From NCBI GenBank assembly GCA_900765575.1, contig CAAFRW010000186.1:1-11696 (forward strand): 11,696 nt of DNA, written 5' to 3'. The notes under the pieces were generated by a model, which saw only the letters and a list, made by a program, of their open reading frames with translations, made no database searches and had not been told where the DNA came from. Below are positions 1-8,598 of the stretch, piece after piece (positions within the stretch are counted from its first letter, which is position 1; every line of letters starts with the position of its first letter). This stretch comes from Bacteroidaceae bacterium. Lineage in GTDB: Bacteria > Bacteroidota > Bacteroidia > Bacteroidales > Bacteroidaceae. The position numbers were made by a program, and so were the translations under genes.

Positions 1-72
1 GCGTTGACGGATTCGAACCGCCGACCCTCTGCTTGTAAGGCAGATGCTCTGAACCAGCTGAGCTAAACGCCC
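1..72 (-). tRNA. tRNA-Val (anticodon UAC), 3' end cut by the window edge
   Basis: Read on the minus strand the gene starts at 72 with GGGCGTTTAGCTCAGC, giving the acceptor 5' strand GGGCGTT and a standard D arm. The anticodon loop is CTTACAA, with anticodon TAC (plus-strand GTA at 35-37), and the T arm contains GGTTCGAATCC. The 3' acceptor strand AACGC reaches base 1, so the last two pairing C residues, the discriminator base and any encoded CCA lie outside the window. All stems visible are intact. UAC is the valine anticodon that reads GUA and, when modified, other GUN codons. Confidence 0.96.
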
Positions 73-92
73 TTGCTTCTTGAAAGCGGGTG

Positions 93-124
93 CAAAGATA
101 TGTATTATAGTAATACGCTCCAAA
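93..124 (-). promoter_or_regulatory. Bacteroides housekeeping promoter of the tRNA-Val gene
   Basis: On the minus strand TATCTTTG (100-93) matches the Bacteroides -7 consensus TAnnTTTG exactly. TTTG (124-121) matches the -33 element, and 20 bases separate the two. The start of the tRNA at 72 lies about 20 bases downstream of the -7 box, which leaves a short 5' leader for RNase P removal. Both boxes and the spacing fit, so this is one of the better supported promoters in the window. Confidence 0.8.
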
Positions 125-244
125 CAATTTTGAAGAAAAAAGTGTATTTATTGTTCGTTTTTTCTATTTTTACCTATTCTTATACCCAATAGAATGAGAT
201 ATTCTATAATTCAATAGAAAATATTCTTAGCGTAACGGCTCCAT

Positions 245-300
245 AAAAAGAGAGTGCACAAAAACTCCAACTAAATTAAATAGAATTTTGATGCACTCTC
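245..300 (-). terminator. Rho-independent terminator after the exported ThuA/DsbD-alpha protein gene
   Basis: GAGAGTGCA (250-258) and TGCACTCTC (292-300) are perfect 9-base inverted repeats. With one bulged base (291) the stem extends by CAAAA (259-263) against TTTTG (286-290). Read on the minus strand, the stem is followed directly by five T residues (249-245). The hairpin starts 34 bases beyond the stop codon at 334-336, so it probably ends the transcript of that gene and insulates the tRNA gene from it. Confidence 0.85.
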
Positions 301-333
301 ATGTCTCTAGAACCTATGCATACAAAAAAGCGA

Positions 334-2241
334 TTATTCAACCGTTATTTCTTTTTCTGTAGGAGGGAAACAAATATTATTATCACAGCATTGATAGGAA
401 ACTTTGCATCGGATTACTCCATTACTTTTTCCTTTAATTACTTGACTAAACACTACCGTCCCGTCATAAATAGTGGTTCCCCCCTGACTATAGAACTGAC
501 CAGCCGGAACTTTTTGGTTGCCAACGGCCTCATACCCGTCGGGTAATGTAATTGCCACTGTTGTCGGAGTAAAAGGAGAATCAGAAGTTGTATAGGCATA
601 AATATGATATCCGGGATGCACTTTAATTTTCACATACAACACTTGTTCACCCGACTGCATGACCTCTTTTACAGCCTTAATGGCCACAGGTTCTCTATCG
701 GAAGTCTCTCCTACCGGAATTTCACTCATCGCTTTACGAGCTTCCCAAGCCACATAGGGATTAACGCCGGGCTCGCGACTATTCACCAGAAATATCCATC
801 CGCCTGCTTCGGTAAAAAATAGTTTTTTCTTATTCTTTTCGAACCAGTAACGCCATTCGGCAGCTCTGGGAAAATCCATTAACGTATAACGTGCCAAAAT
901 ACGTTTTGCTTTTTCCACCTCTTTATTCTCTTCCCACATCTTAATAGCGGTATCAAGCAGGCGAAGTTCGTTATTGGGAATACCTAAACTTTTTACATCC
1001 TCGTCCACGGTCAGGAAACGACCGTCGGAAGCCACATAGAGCCAATTCTTATTTGTGTCGAAATAGTCGGCATAGGCCGCTTCATCCATCCCGAACATTT
1101 TATAGTAGGGACCCAGATACATTTCCATATATTCTTCACGGCTTCTTACTTTCAACGGAGGCATATTAAGGTAGGCCTTTTCTTCGACAGAAAGCTTTTC
1201 TCCTTTAGCCTGCTTGGCTTTCGCTTTTTCCGCTATTCCCTGCATCATTTTATTGGCTTCTTCGGTTGCGTCCACCATTTCCTGATAACCGGCTTTACCT
1301 ACCATCTTCTTAAAAGTCTCCACATAAATACGGGTAGGAATCGTTTCATTATATTTACGGACTATGATTCCTTGTCCTCTAAACTTAGCAATGTAAGCTA
1401 CCGCATTCACAAATACCAATTTACCCTGTTCCGTCATATACTTGGGAGAGGCAGAAAAGCCCCAATGAAAGAAATTTCCGTGACGCCCTATAGCTACCGC
1501 ATCCAATGATTTCTGAGAGACTCCACCAGAAATATATTCCGCATCAATACCATCTTCATATCCCCAAGGACGGGAAACAAGTCCGACGCGAAAGCCTTCG
1601 TCCGTAGCATATCCTTTTGTTTGCACTTTCCACATAGCGATTGTTTTAGGCACACCCCCTTCTATAAGATATGCGGAATGAAGCGCCTGCTCAGGCGTAG
1701 GTTTGATTTCCGTTTTTAATTTTACGGGATAAGGTTCTTTAAAAATGACATGGTCTTTCCGCCACGAGTGAGCATCGGCATCCAAGCATAGGCAATACCA
1801 ATCGTTTTTACTGCCGATACGGCTTCCTATAATAGAACTTGCCTCAGCGATGCAGAGCATTGGATAGTTAAAATCGTCAGTCAGATAACCAGCTCTTTTA
1901 TAAATGCGCTTCACCGGGTCGTTTACCTCTGGGACGATGGGTACAGGCGTTCCATCCATCACCGTCACATCATATTCTTTCGACATTTCCTGATTATATT
2001 CCGTCGCATTTATTACCTTCACAGTAGTAAAATATGTGGTAAGTAACTGTTCAAAAGAAGCCATACGTTCTTCCACTGATTGCTGATAAGCAGCTAAATC
2101 ATCTGCCGGAGAAATAGCCCAGTCAGAGGAACCACCTACATAAAGTATCCGCAAATCGGTCTTCTTTACTGGCGAAGCCGCCCAAGCAACCATCCCTATA
2201 CAAGAAAAGACAAGACACATCATACAAACTAATTTTTTCAT
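334..2241 (-). CDS. Exported protein with ThuA/glutamine-amidotransferase-like N-terminal domain and DsbD-alpha-like C-terminal domain
   Basis: The product has 635 residues and starts at ATG 2241. The N-terminus MKKLVCMMC with a hydrophobic stretch to AWAASP looks like a signal peptide cleaved near residue 22, so a periplasmic location is likely. Residues about 29-288 (RILYVGGSSDW, then VMDGTPVPIV, then GRHGNFFHWG and a helix VFVNAVAYIA) have the layout of ThuA-like class I amidotransferase folds; no catalytic Cys-His pair can be assigned with confidence. Residues about 300-510 are charged and mostly helical, with no family recognised. Residues about 516-635 resemble the N-terminal (alpha) domain of DsbD: the end, VSYQCCDNNICFPP, matches the family motif in which two cysteines (here Cys619 and Cys624) accept electrons from the membrane domain and pass them to periplasmic partners. 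There is no DsbD membrane domain or thioredoxin domain in the same chain, so it would need a partner elsewhere. It lies 218 bases after the SusD gene on the same strand and may be transcribed with it. The DsbD-alpha call is firm; the N-terminal call is moderate. Confidence 0.8.
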   Translation of the reverse strand: MKKLVCMMCLVFSCIGMVAWAASPVKKTDLRILYVGGSSDWAISPADDLAAYQQSVEERMASFEQLLTTYFTTVKVINATEYNQEMSKEYDVTVMDGTPVPIVPEVNDPVKRIYKRAGYLTDDFNYPMLCIAEASSIIGSRIGSKNDWYCLCLDADAHSWRKDHVIFKEPYPVKLKTEIKPTPEQALHSAYLIEGGVPKTIAMWKVQTKGYATDEGFRVGLVSRPWGYEDGIDAEYISGGVSQKSLDAVAIGRHGNFFHWGFSASPKYMTEQGKLVFVNAVAYIAKFRGQGIIVRKYNETIPTRIYVETFKKMVGKAGYQEMVDATEEANKMMQGIAEKAKAKQAKGEKLSVEEKAYLNMPPLKVRSREEYMEMYLGPYYKMFGMDEAAYADYFDTNKNWLYVASDGRFLTVDEDVKSLGIPNNELRLLDTAIKMWEENKEVEKAKRILARYTLMDFPRAAEWRYWFEKNKKKLFFTEAGGWIFLVNSREPGVNPYVAWEARKAMSEIPVGETSDREPVAIKAVKEVMQSGEQVLYVKIKVHPGYHIYAYTTSDSPFTPTTVAITLPDGYEAVGNQKVPAGQFYSQGGTTIYDGTVVFSQVIKGKSNGVIRCKVSYQCCDNNICFPPTEKEITVE

Positions 2242-2352
2242 CTTTCTATTTTCTTTTTAATGATTAATTTTAAATTAATAGCTCAAGTTTATAAACCCTA
2301 CTTAATAAGAACTATTGCCGAATTGATTTATTAAAAACAAAAGCCTTGAATA

Positions 2353-2375
2353 TGAAAGTGAGCTTTTCACTTTCA
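2353..2375. repeat. Perfect 9-bp hairpin in the SusD to ThuA/DsbD-alpha gene gap
   Basis: TGAAAGTGA (2353-2361) and TCACTTTCA (2367-2375) pair perfectly around a five-base loop. Neither strand has a T-run directly after the stem, so it is not a standard terminator. It lies in the 218-base gap (2242-2459) between two minus-strand genes and may mark mRNA processing, partial termination or a 3' end stabiliser for the SusD message. I saw no consensus promoter and no copy of the ECF-like element in this gap. Confidence 0.5.
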
Positions 2376-2459
2376 ATTGAATAAGCGCATTTCATCCCAC
2401 AAAACCATTCTTTCATCTCTAAGTAAAGAAGCTTTCAGCTTGCAAAACTTCTATTCTTA

Positions 2460-3875
2460 TTACCGCTGGTTTTGCTCAAGTAGAGGATTGAGGGCCATCA
2501 CATTCAAAGGTATAGCCAGTTGCCAATGCGGGTCGTCCACCGGCATCGTGTAGGTTTCACCTAAATAGGTACGGCTCATTGGAGCGGCCGTTTTCGGGTC
2601 GGCATTCAACCGTTTTTTATCCAGAAACGACATTTCCGTATAAATTAACTCGCGGCGACGTTCATTCAAAATTTCCCTCAGTAACAAATCGGGATTAGTT
2701 TCCGCATAGGGTTGATAAGTAGCAACAACATAACGATGGCGACGCACTTCATTCAAAGCAGCAAGCGCTTCCTGCATATCCGGTTTCGACTTTCGAAGAG
2801 CTGCTTCTGCTTTCATCAACCATACTTCCGACACATCAATACCGGAATGGAGATGCTTATTCCACGCCACCTCTTCCAAATAACCGTAAGCCGGCATAGA
2901 AGCTATGAAAAGCTGGTAACGCAAATCCTTTTCCTTATCAATCAGAGCAAGCATCTCTGCAGAATAGGAACATTTACAATGTTCACTAACAAAACGGGAA
3001 TACATCACTTCCGGATTGGTTAGAAGTACCATATCATATCCGCTTAACCCATATGTAGGCATTCCCGGATAAAGGAATGCACAATGATTGTAATCAATCA
3101 TTTCGCTCCGCATATCCAAGGCCGAAACAGCATCGTCGTATGCCTCATCGTAGTTTTGCATCCAAAGACGATAGCGTGCACGAAGTGCATAGGCAGTTGC
3201 CAAACCAGGCTGGTTATTAAATTTAGGCACTTCTGTTTTCAATAAACCGATGGCTTCGTCCAAATCTCCCAACATTTGCGTATAGACCTCGGCTACAGTA
3301 GCACGAGGGTATTGTTTATTGATATCAGCTTCCAGCACCAAAGGGACTCCCAAATCGGTTTCAGCCGTAACGGCTTTATACTGCTTCCCATATAAATTCA
3401 CCAATAGGAAGTAATTCATGGCACGATGCACCAAAGCCTGTCCTTTTACCTCATCACGGCGGTAAGCTGTACCCTCTTCTACTTTATCTATATTATCCAG
3501 CACATAATTAGCAATGTAGTTAGAATGATACATATTATCCCAATTGTAATCGCTTTGTGCCAAGCCATAAATATAATCACCCCATTTTAAAGTATTCATT
3601 ATAGAAGTATTCGCCAAATAGGCTTGATACAAGGCCGATTCCGGATTTTCACTCAATACATAGTCATCACTGTACACTTCCAGATAAAAAGTGCCGGCTG
3701 TTATACCAAATATTTCAAACGCATCTCCGCCCGTGGCCATTGAACCATTGTTCATCATCTTTGCCAAATCGTCAACTGTTGAAGGTATCGTATTGCCCTT
3801 GGGCACTATATCTACAAAATCATTACATGAACACAGTATACAAGCCATAATTAAAGTATAATATATCTTTTTCAT
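2460..3875 (-). CDS. SusD/RagB-like outer-membrane nutrient-binding lipoprotein
   Basis: The product has 471 residues and starts at ATG 3875. The N-terminus MKKIYYTLIMACILCSC has a type II signal peptide with lipobox LCSC and lipidated Cys17, so the protein is expected on the outer membrane as the surface lid over its SusC partner. The helical TPR-like core typical of the family is visible (for example AEVYTQMLGDLDEAIGLL near residue 200). The conserved SusD C-terminal signature NERRRELIYTEMSFLDKKR lies at about 404-422. At 471 residues it is at the short end for the family. The gene lies 17 bases after the SusC stop codon, the usual coupled order. The substrate cannot be read from the sequence; RagB-type members bind peptides and many others bind glycans. 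The small size and the redox neighbours make a non-glycan substrate possible, which is inference. Confidence 0.93.
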   Translation of the reverse strand: MKKIYYTLIMACILCSCNDFVDIVPKGNTIPSTVDDLAKMMNNGSMATGGDAFEIFGITAGTFYLEVYSDDYVLSENPESALYQAYLANTSIMNTLKWGDYIYGLAQSDYNWDNMYHSNYIANYVLDNIDKVEEGTAYRRDEVKGQALVHRAMNYFLLVNLYGKQYKAVTAETDLGVPLVLEADINKQYPRATVAEVYTQMLGDLDEAIGLLKTEVPKFNNQPGLATAYALRARYRLWMQNYDEAYDDAVSALDMRSEMIDYNHCAFLYPGMPTYGLSGYDMVLLTNPEVMYSRFVSEHCKCSYSAEMLALIDKEKDLRYQLFIASMPAYGYLEEVAWNKHLHSGIDVSEVWLMKAEAALRKSKPDMQEALAALNEVRRHRYVVATYQPYAETNPDLLLREILNERRRELIYTEMSFLDKKRLNADPKTAAPMSRTYLGETYTMPVDDPHWQLAIPLNVMALNPLLEQNQR

Positions 3876-3881
3876 ATCAAT

Positions 3882-3889
3882 CTCCCTTC
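3882..3889 (-). promoter_or_regulatory. Strong Shine-Dalgarno site for the SusD gene
   Basis: On the minus strand GAAGGGAG sits about 6 bases before the SusD start codon at 3875, inside the 17-base gap after the SusC stop. It is much closer to the anti-SD complement than the A-rich leaders of the other genes here, and it supports the chosen SusD start and high translation of the lipoprotein from the shared message. Confidence 0.65.
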
Positions 3890-3892
3890 TTC

Positions 3893-6800
3893 TTAAAACT
3901 TAGCATTTAACGTAAATGTATAATAAGTGGGTTGGTCACCTAAGTAACAAGCATTTCTTAATGAATTCGAGCTCATACGGTCTGGATCGAGACCGTCGCG
4001 GTTACTTGCTGTAAACCAAACGTTCTCTATCGAGAACTTCAACTTCAATTCCGATAACCAGTTGGTATGCAACAGGCGATGAAAATCATAGGAAAGTCCT
4101 ACAGATTTTAAGCGGATAACATTTGCACTTTCTATTTGCCGGTCCATGTGTTCATATACGGCTATAGTGATACCTGAATTCTTACCATACGTAGAGCGAG
4201 GTACCCAAGTCGTCTCCTCATCGCCCGACTCCCTCCAACGCTGGTCGTATGTTTTATATATATCGGTAGAATTGATATACACATTCGAAAAAGCCGGCAT
4301 CAACATCTTATGTCCCAACTTATAGGTAAATAACCAATCAAGCGTAAAGTCTTTAAATGTAAGATTATTACTCCATGCACCGAAATATTTGGGCGAGGTT
4401 CGTCCCGGGAACAAATAATCCGCCAATGTATAAGCGTTGGCTGCATCTGCATTACCTACTTCTCCGGCAGCATTCACTATCTGTACGTTTCCTTCCGAAT
4501 CCAGTTTCGTGGTACGGAAAGCATAGAGGTAATCTACCGGTTTACCTTCAAGCGGGTTTCTTTCCTGCATAGCAGACAAGGTTCCTCCGGAAGTACTGAC
4601 TTTCGTCACCTTATTATAATTATAAGAAAGAGTAAGCGTCGTGTTCCATGTCCACTCTTTAGTTTGAACAGGTGTTCCGCCGATGCTCAAGTCAACACCC
4701 CGATTAATCAATGATGCCACATTCTTCTTTACAGATATCCATCCTGTGGTAGGGTCCATAACCGACATACCTAACGCATCCTTGGTTTCCCTGTTATAGA
4801 AGTCTGCCGAAAAGCTCAACCGGTTACGGAACATATTCAAATCAAAACCAAAATTCGTTGTATATACTTTCTCCCAGCTTAAAGCCGGATTTTCCGGATT
4901 GCTGATAACAAGACAAGGCAATCCTGCAAATAAGTCACGCGCATTGGCAGCAATCAAATAGGGTGAAGTAGACTTATCCACATTACCACTCAGTCCGTAA
5001 GAGAGTTTCAACGCTAGCCTATCAACGTTTGGAACGTGAAAAAAGGACTCTTCTGAAAGATTCCACTTTCCGCCTACCGACCAGGTCGGTTGGTCGCGAT
5101 ACTTGCCCGAACGTCCATAAAGATTGGTTTTATCGTAACGAATGCTACCAAAAAGCGTATAAAGAGCTTTATACGAAAGACTCGCCGTAGCAAACGTCGA
5201 GAAATAGCGGTCTTCCAAATCGCTTTGTGTCGGCATATAAGAAAGCTTCTGCAATCCGTTGGCAGGAGAATAACCCGGAACACCGGTATTCACCAAATCA
5301 TACAGATTCATTGTATAGTCGTACACCATTCCTTGCGGGTCGAATCCATAGTAGGTATCCGATTCGGCTTTGGTACGAATGGCAAACATTTCGCAACCAG
5401 CCATAGCCGTAGCACTCCATGTATCATTATGAAAAGCATAGTTCAGCACATTGCGAAATGTATAACTAGTGCTGTTATTATGGTAGATATCTTTAATGGC
5501 CCCTTCCGGCAGATGATTTTTCAGTGTTCCGGTAGCCTCCTCATATTCTGTAAATTGATTATATAAATCGCGCACATAATAACTATTTTGTTTATGTAAC
5601 ACCTCCTGTTTGGCATGGTCGATGGTATACATGCCACTGGTGGAAAATTTGAGTCCAAACGGCAAATCAAAATCCAACTGCAAATTAGCTGTTACATTGT
5701 AACTGTTCGTATTGTTGTCGGTTTCGGAACGGTCTTTCAACCGGTTGTAACTCCAGTCTCCATATCCTTTTATTTCCAACTCCTCTTTCAGCATTTGCGA
5801 CACACCCCGATATTCATTCACATAATTACCATTTTCATCGGTCAAATGTACGTATGGGCGGATACCGGTAGGCGTGTCGGAATACATATCCTTGTCGGTA
5901 TAGTTTCCCCTAAATCCCAAAGAGAGCTTAATTTTCCGGTTTAAGTCGGTGGTATGGTTAAACTGAAAATTCAGACGAGACTGATTATTTCCTTTCAGGT
6001 CACCTAAAGAGTTCTCATAGTTCAAAGACAAATAGTTCGTACTATTCTGTCCGCCTCCGGTAACAGTCACATTATGTGTCTGGAATATCGAGTTCCGATA
6101 AAAAGCTTTCTCTATATCTTTCGTATTCGTATAACCTCCCAAACGCTGATAAGCCGCATCACGAGCCGAGGCATCCAGTTCACCGGTATAATAACGGTAT
6201 TCAATATCGGCAGCTTCACTATAAGAATAAGGAGCTCCGCCTCCCAATGAAGAAATATAACTCATGTTAGAAAAATATTCCCGTTCAAAATCAATCAACT
6301 GCTCCGAATTAAGATAGCCAAGCGAACTGACATCAAAGCGGGAACCTATCTTCACACTACCCGAATAACTGACGGAGGTTTTCTGGTTTTTAGCTCCTTT
6401 CTTTGTAGTAATAACCACAACGCCGTTAGCAGCCCGTACTCCCCATATAGACGCTGAAGCCGCATCTTTCAGCACGGAAATTTGCTCTATATCATTGGAA
6501 TTGATGTTATAGGTTCCATATTCCATCGGAAAACCGTCGACAACCACCAACGGTTTGGTTTCGGCATAAATGGTAGCCTGTCCACGAATCAACATGTCGC
6601 CATTACCGTCTACGGCAAGTCCCGGTACGATGCCTTCCAACTTATCCACAAAATCATTGGATATAACCGACTGCAAATCGCTTGGTTCTACAATATTAAA
6701 CGACCCTGTTGCTCGGCCCCGCTCTATTGTCTGATAACCGGTGGTAACCACCAGTCCTTCCATTACCACTGCATCGTCCTCCAACTCCATAGCATAAGAA

Positions 6801-7393
6801 GTTTTTCCTTTAACCACTTTGAAAGCAGAGGTCTTCTTACCAATATATCGAATATCGATAGTTACATTCGGCATTATATTTTTCAATTCCACTTCACCGT
6901 TCAGGTCGGTCACTCCACCTTGCGTCGTACCACGCACTACAGCCGTTGCACCAGTAACCCGTTCACCGGTCTGTGCATCCGTCACCACAACTCGGATGGT
7001 TTGTACCGACTCCGGACCGGAAACTACCGGTTGTTTCACCCTTGTTATCACCACATTACCATCTACATATTCAAAAGTAAATCCTGTACCGGTCAGCAAG
7101 CGAATCAACACATTCTCAAGGGTGGTGTTCTGCATAGTCAATGAGATTCCTTTGACTCTCTCTACCTCTTTCGACTCATAGAAAAAGCCCGTAGCCACTT
7201 CTTTTTCCAACTGTTTAATTGCCTCTTTCAACGTACTGTTCTGTACCGAAAAACGGCTTACTCTTATTTGCGGCATTTGCGCAAATACAGTTAAAACAAA
7301 CATCATGCAGCAAAATAGAAGGCTCATCCGACGAAACGGCATACTCTCTCTTTTTTTACGAGGAATTCCTCGCACATTCCAGATTTTCTTCAT
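3893..7393 (-). CDS. SusC/RagA-like TonB-dependent outer-membrane transporter with STN signalling domain
   Basis: The reading frame is open from a TTG at 7408, but the first ATG is at 7393, giving MKKIWNVRGIPRKKR and 1166 residues; this matches the usual N-terminus of the family, so I use it. A later ATG (residue 18) with AAAGAGAGAG before it is a possible alternative. A signal peptide ends near VFAQ (36-39). Domains in order: STN about 50-118 (secretin/TonB N-terminal, the part that contacts FecR), carboxypeptidase-regulatory-like beta-sandwich about 131-205, TonB box region about 209-217 (VVMEGLVVT), plug about 225-335 with PLVVVDGFPM and the ISVLKDAASASIWGVRAANG motif, then a beta-barrel to the C-terminal Phe of YYTFTLNAKF. 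The STN domain marks it as a transducing transporter that both imports its ligand and signals to the FecR gene upstream. It forms the channel for the SusD-like lid encoded next. No frameshift or missing plug motif is seen. Confidence 0.96.
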   Translation of the reverse strand: MKKIWNVRGIPRKKRESMPFRRMSLLFCCMMFVLTVFAQMPQIRVSRFSVQNSTLKEAIKQLEKEVATGFFYESKEVERVKGISLTMQNTTLENVLIRLLTGTGFTFEYVDGNVVITRVKQPVVSGPESVQTIRVVVTDAQTGERVTGATAVVRGTTQGGVTDLNGEVELKNIMPNVTIDIRYIGKKTSAFKVVKGKTSYAMELEDDAVVMEGLVVTTGYQTIERGRATGSFNIVEPSDLQSVISNDFVDKLEGIVPGLAVDGNGDMLIRGQATIYAETKPLVVVDGFPMEYGTYNINSNDIEQISVLKDAASASIWGVRAANGVVVITTKKGAKNQKTSVSYSGSVKIGSRFDVSSLGYLNSEQLIDFEREYFSNMSYISSLGGGAPYSYSEAADIEYRYYTGELDASARDAAYQRLGGYTNTKDIEKAFYRNSIFQTHNVTVTGGGQNSTNYLSLNYENSLGDLKGNNQSRLNFQFNHTTDLNRKIKLSLGFRGNYTDKDMYSDTPTGIRPYVHLTDENGNYVNEYRGVSQMLKEELEIKGYGDWSYNRLKDRSETDNNTNSYNVTANLQLDFDLPFGLKFSTSGMYTIDHAKQEVLHKQNSYYVRDLYNQFTEYEEATGTLKNHLPEGAIKDIYHNNSTSYTFRNVLNYAFHNDTWSATAMAGCEMFAIRTKAESDTYYGFDPQGMVYDYTMNLYDLVNTGVPGYSPANGLQKLSYMPTQSDLEDRYFSTFATASLSYKALYTLFGSIRYDKTNLYGRSGKYRDQPTWSVGGKWNLSEESFFHVPNVDRLALKLSYGLSGNVDKSTSPYLIAANARDLFAGLPCLVISNPENPALSWEKVYTTNFGFDLNMFRNRLSFSADFYNRETKDALGMSVMDPTTGWISVKKNVASLINRGVDLSIGGTPVQTKEWTWNTTLTLSYNYNKVTKVSTSGGTLSAMQERNPLEGKPVDYLYAFRTTKLDSEGNVQIVNAAGEVGNADAANAYTLADYLFPGRTSPKYFGAWSNNLTFKDFTLDWLFTYKLGHKMLMPAFSNVYINSTDIYKTYDQRWRESGDEETTWVPRSTYGKNSGITIAVYEHMDRQIESANVIRLKSVGLSYDFHRLLHTNWLSELKLKFSIENVWFTASNRDGLDPDRMSSNSLRNACYLGDQPTYYTFTLNAKF

Positions 7394-7424
7394 AATTTTG
7401 GAAGTCAATTAAATTACACATCAT

Positions 7425-7475
7425 GGGAAAGCAGTCGAACAGCGACCTGCCAAAGTTCCGTTCCGACGCTTTCCC
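7425..7475 (-). promoter_or_regulatory. Long intercistronic hairpin between the FecR and SusC genes
   Basis: GGGAAAGC (425-432 of the 7 kb block, i.e. 7425-7432) pairs with GCTTTCCC (7468-7475). The stem continues past a bulged A (7433) as GTCG (7434-7437) with CGAC (7464-7467), and past a bulged C (7463) as AAC (7438-7440) with GTT (7460-7462), for 15 base pairs in all. It starts 5 bases after the FecR stop codon and ends 32 bases before the SusC start. Neither side has a T-run, so a rho-independent terminator is unlikely. A role in mRNA processing or in protecting the 5' end of an abundant SusC message is the simplest inference. Confidence 0.65.
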
Positions 7476-7480
7476 TTTCT

Positions 7481-8584
7481 TTATTTTATCTCTAATATTC
7501 CATCCTTGTATTTGATAGAACGATTACTACCCCGCTCTATCACTTGCAATATAGTCTCCAGCTTATCAGACTTGCGAAGCTTACCGCTAAACAATTCCTG
7601 TTCGCCTATAGTCGAATCGAACACGACTTCATGAATGTCGTACCATCTACACAGCACCCTAAATACTTCATCAAGCGTTTGATTTTCAAAGTAATAAATT
7701 CCATGAATCCATGAAGTAAAAATTTGAGGATGTACCTCTTCCACTTCCATCTGCCCCGAAGGTGTAACAGACAACTGCTGTCCGGGTACTAAACGCACCA
7801 TTTTCTCTGCAGGCGTCTTCACTTCTACACTACCTTCGCAAAGCGTAGTACGGCTTATCTCTCCGACGTAAGCGCTCACATTGAATGCCGTACCCGTAAC
7901 CGTAATGAGTTGTTGTTCGGTTTTTACCCTGAATGGATGAGCAACATCGTGCGCCACTTCAAAATAACCTTCGCCGGTCAATTCCACTATGCGTTCATCC
8001 ACCCCTTCAAACGATGAAGGGAACTTCAGTTCCGAAAGTGCATTAACCCATACCCGGGTTCCATCAGGCAGATTAATGGAATAGCTCTCGCCATGCGGCA
8101 CCTTCAATACATTATATCCTACAGAAGGCATACCTTTCTTTATATGGATATCCTTATCTGTTACTTCTATTTCTTCTGCATCGGATTGATGCGTCAGCGA
8201 ACCACTACTTAAATCCAGCACTTCGCCTGAGGCTAGCGTAATAGTAGCATGCTCTATAGCGATTTGTTCTCCGGCAGGATATATACCCGATTCACCGACC
8301 GGCCATAACCAAACAGCAAAGAAGATGGTAGCGGCTACCCCTATTATCGCAGCTGCTATACCGATGGAACGATGATGTCGACGACGATGCGACAACCGCA
8401 AAGCCTTCTCCGTATCAACCTCCGCGAGAAATTGCACCGCATCCCTTTGCAGAAGCCGCTGCCGGACCCGTATATAGTGTTTTTTATTTCCGCCATCGGC
8501 TAACCATACGTTTAAGACCTCCTGTTCCGAAGAGGTCAACGTTCCATAAATAGACTTCAATATGAGTTCTTCTATATCTTTCAT
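7481..8584 (-). CDS. FecR-family anti-sigma factor (inner-membrane regulator with DUF4974 C-terminus)
   Basis: The frame is open from a GTG at 8587, directly followed by ATG at 8584; the ATG start (367 residues, MKDIEELILK) is preferred, with AAAGAAAAAG just upstream. Residues 1-65 form a cytoplasmic helical segment that should hold the ECF sigma factor. Basic HRRRHHR (67-73) is followed by one membrane helix at about 74-94. The periplasmic part has the FecR domain at about 163-258 (VPHGESYSINLPDGTRVWVN, LTGEGYFEVAHD, VTGTAFNVSAY, EGSVEV) and a DUF4974 domain at about 298-367 (FENQTLDEVFRVLCRWYDI), which is STN-like. In the family, the periplasmic part senses the STN domain of the cognate SusC, here encoded directly downstream. 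Unusually the sigma gene is not next to it: a divergent thioredoxin gene lies between. Confidence 0.94.
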   Translation of the reverse strand: MKDIEELILKSIYGTLTSSEQEVLNVWLADGGNKKHYIRVRQRLLQRDAVQFLAEVDTEKALRLSHRRRHHRSIGIAAAIIGVAATIFFAVWLWPVGESGIYPAGEQIAIEHATITLASGEVLDLSSGSLTHQSDAEEIEVTDKDIHIKKGMPSVGYNVLKVPHGESYSINLPDGTRVWVNALSELKFPSSFEGVDERIVELTGEGYFEVAHDVAHPFRVKTEQQLITVTGTAFNVSAYVGEISRTTLCEGSVEVKTPAEKMVRLVPGQQLSVTPSGQMEVEEVHPQIFTSWIHGIYYFENQTLDEVFRVLCRWYDIHEVVFDSTIGEQELFSGKLRKSDKLETILQVIERGSNRSIKYKDGILEIK

Positions 8585-8598
8585 CACGACTTTTTCTT

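Noticed and set aside
1..72. tRNA-Val as an integration site for the locus
   Set aside because: No integrase, no repeated tRNA 3' fragment in the window and an intact terminator between the tRNA and the locus; the 3' end that would hold an attachment site is outside the window.
301..546. 81-codon plus-strand frame
   Set aside because: It starts next to the terminator stem and runs antisense to the DsbD-alpha coding region.
5090..5566. 158-codon plus-strand frame inside susC
   Set aside because: It is antisense to the beta-barrel coding part, with no signal, domain or ribosome site.
6482..7144. 220-codon open frame on the plus strand opposite susC
   Set aside because: It lies wholly antisense to the STN, plug and signal regions of a clear SusC gene, has no ribosome site and no recognisable domain; other plus-strand frames within 4375-7181 are the same kind of shadow.
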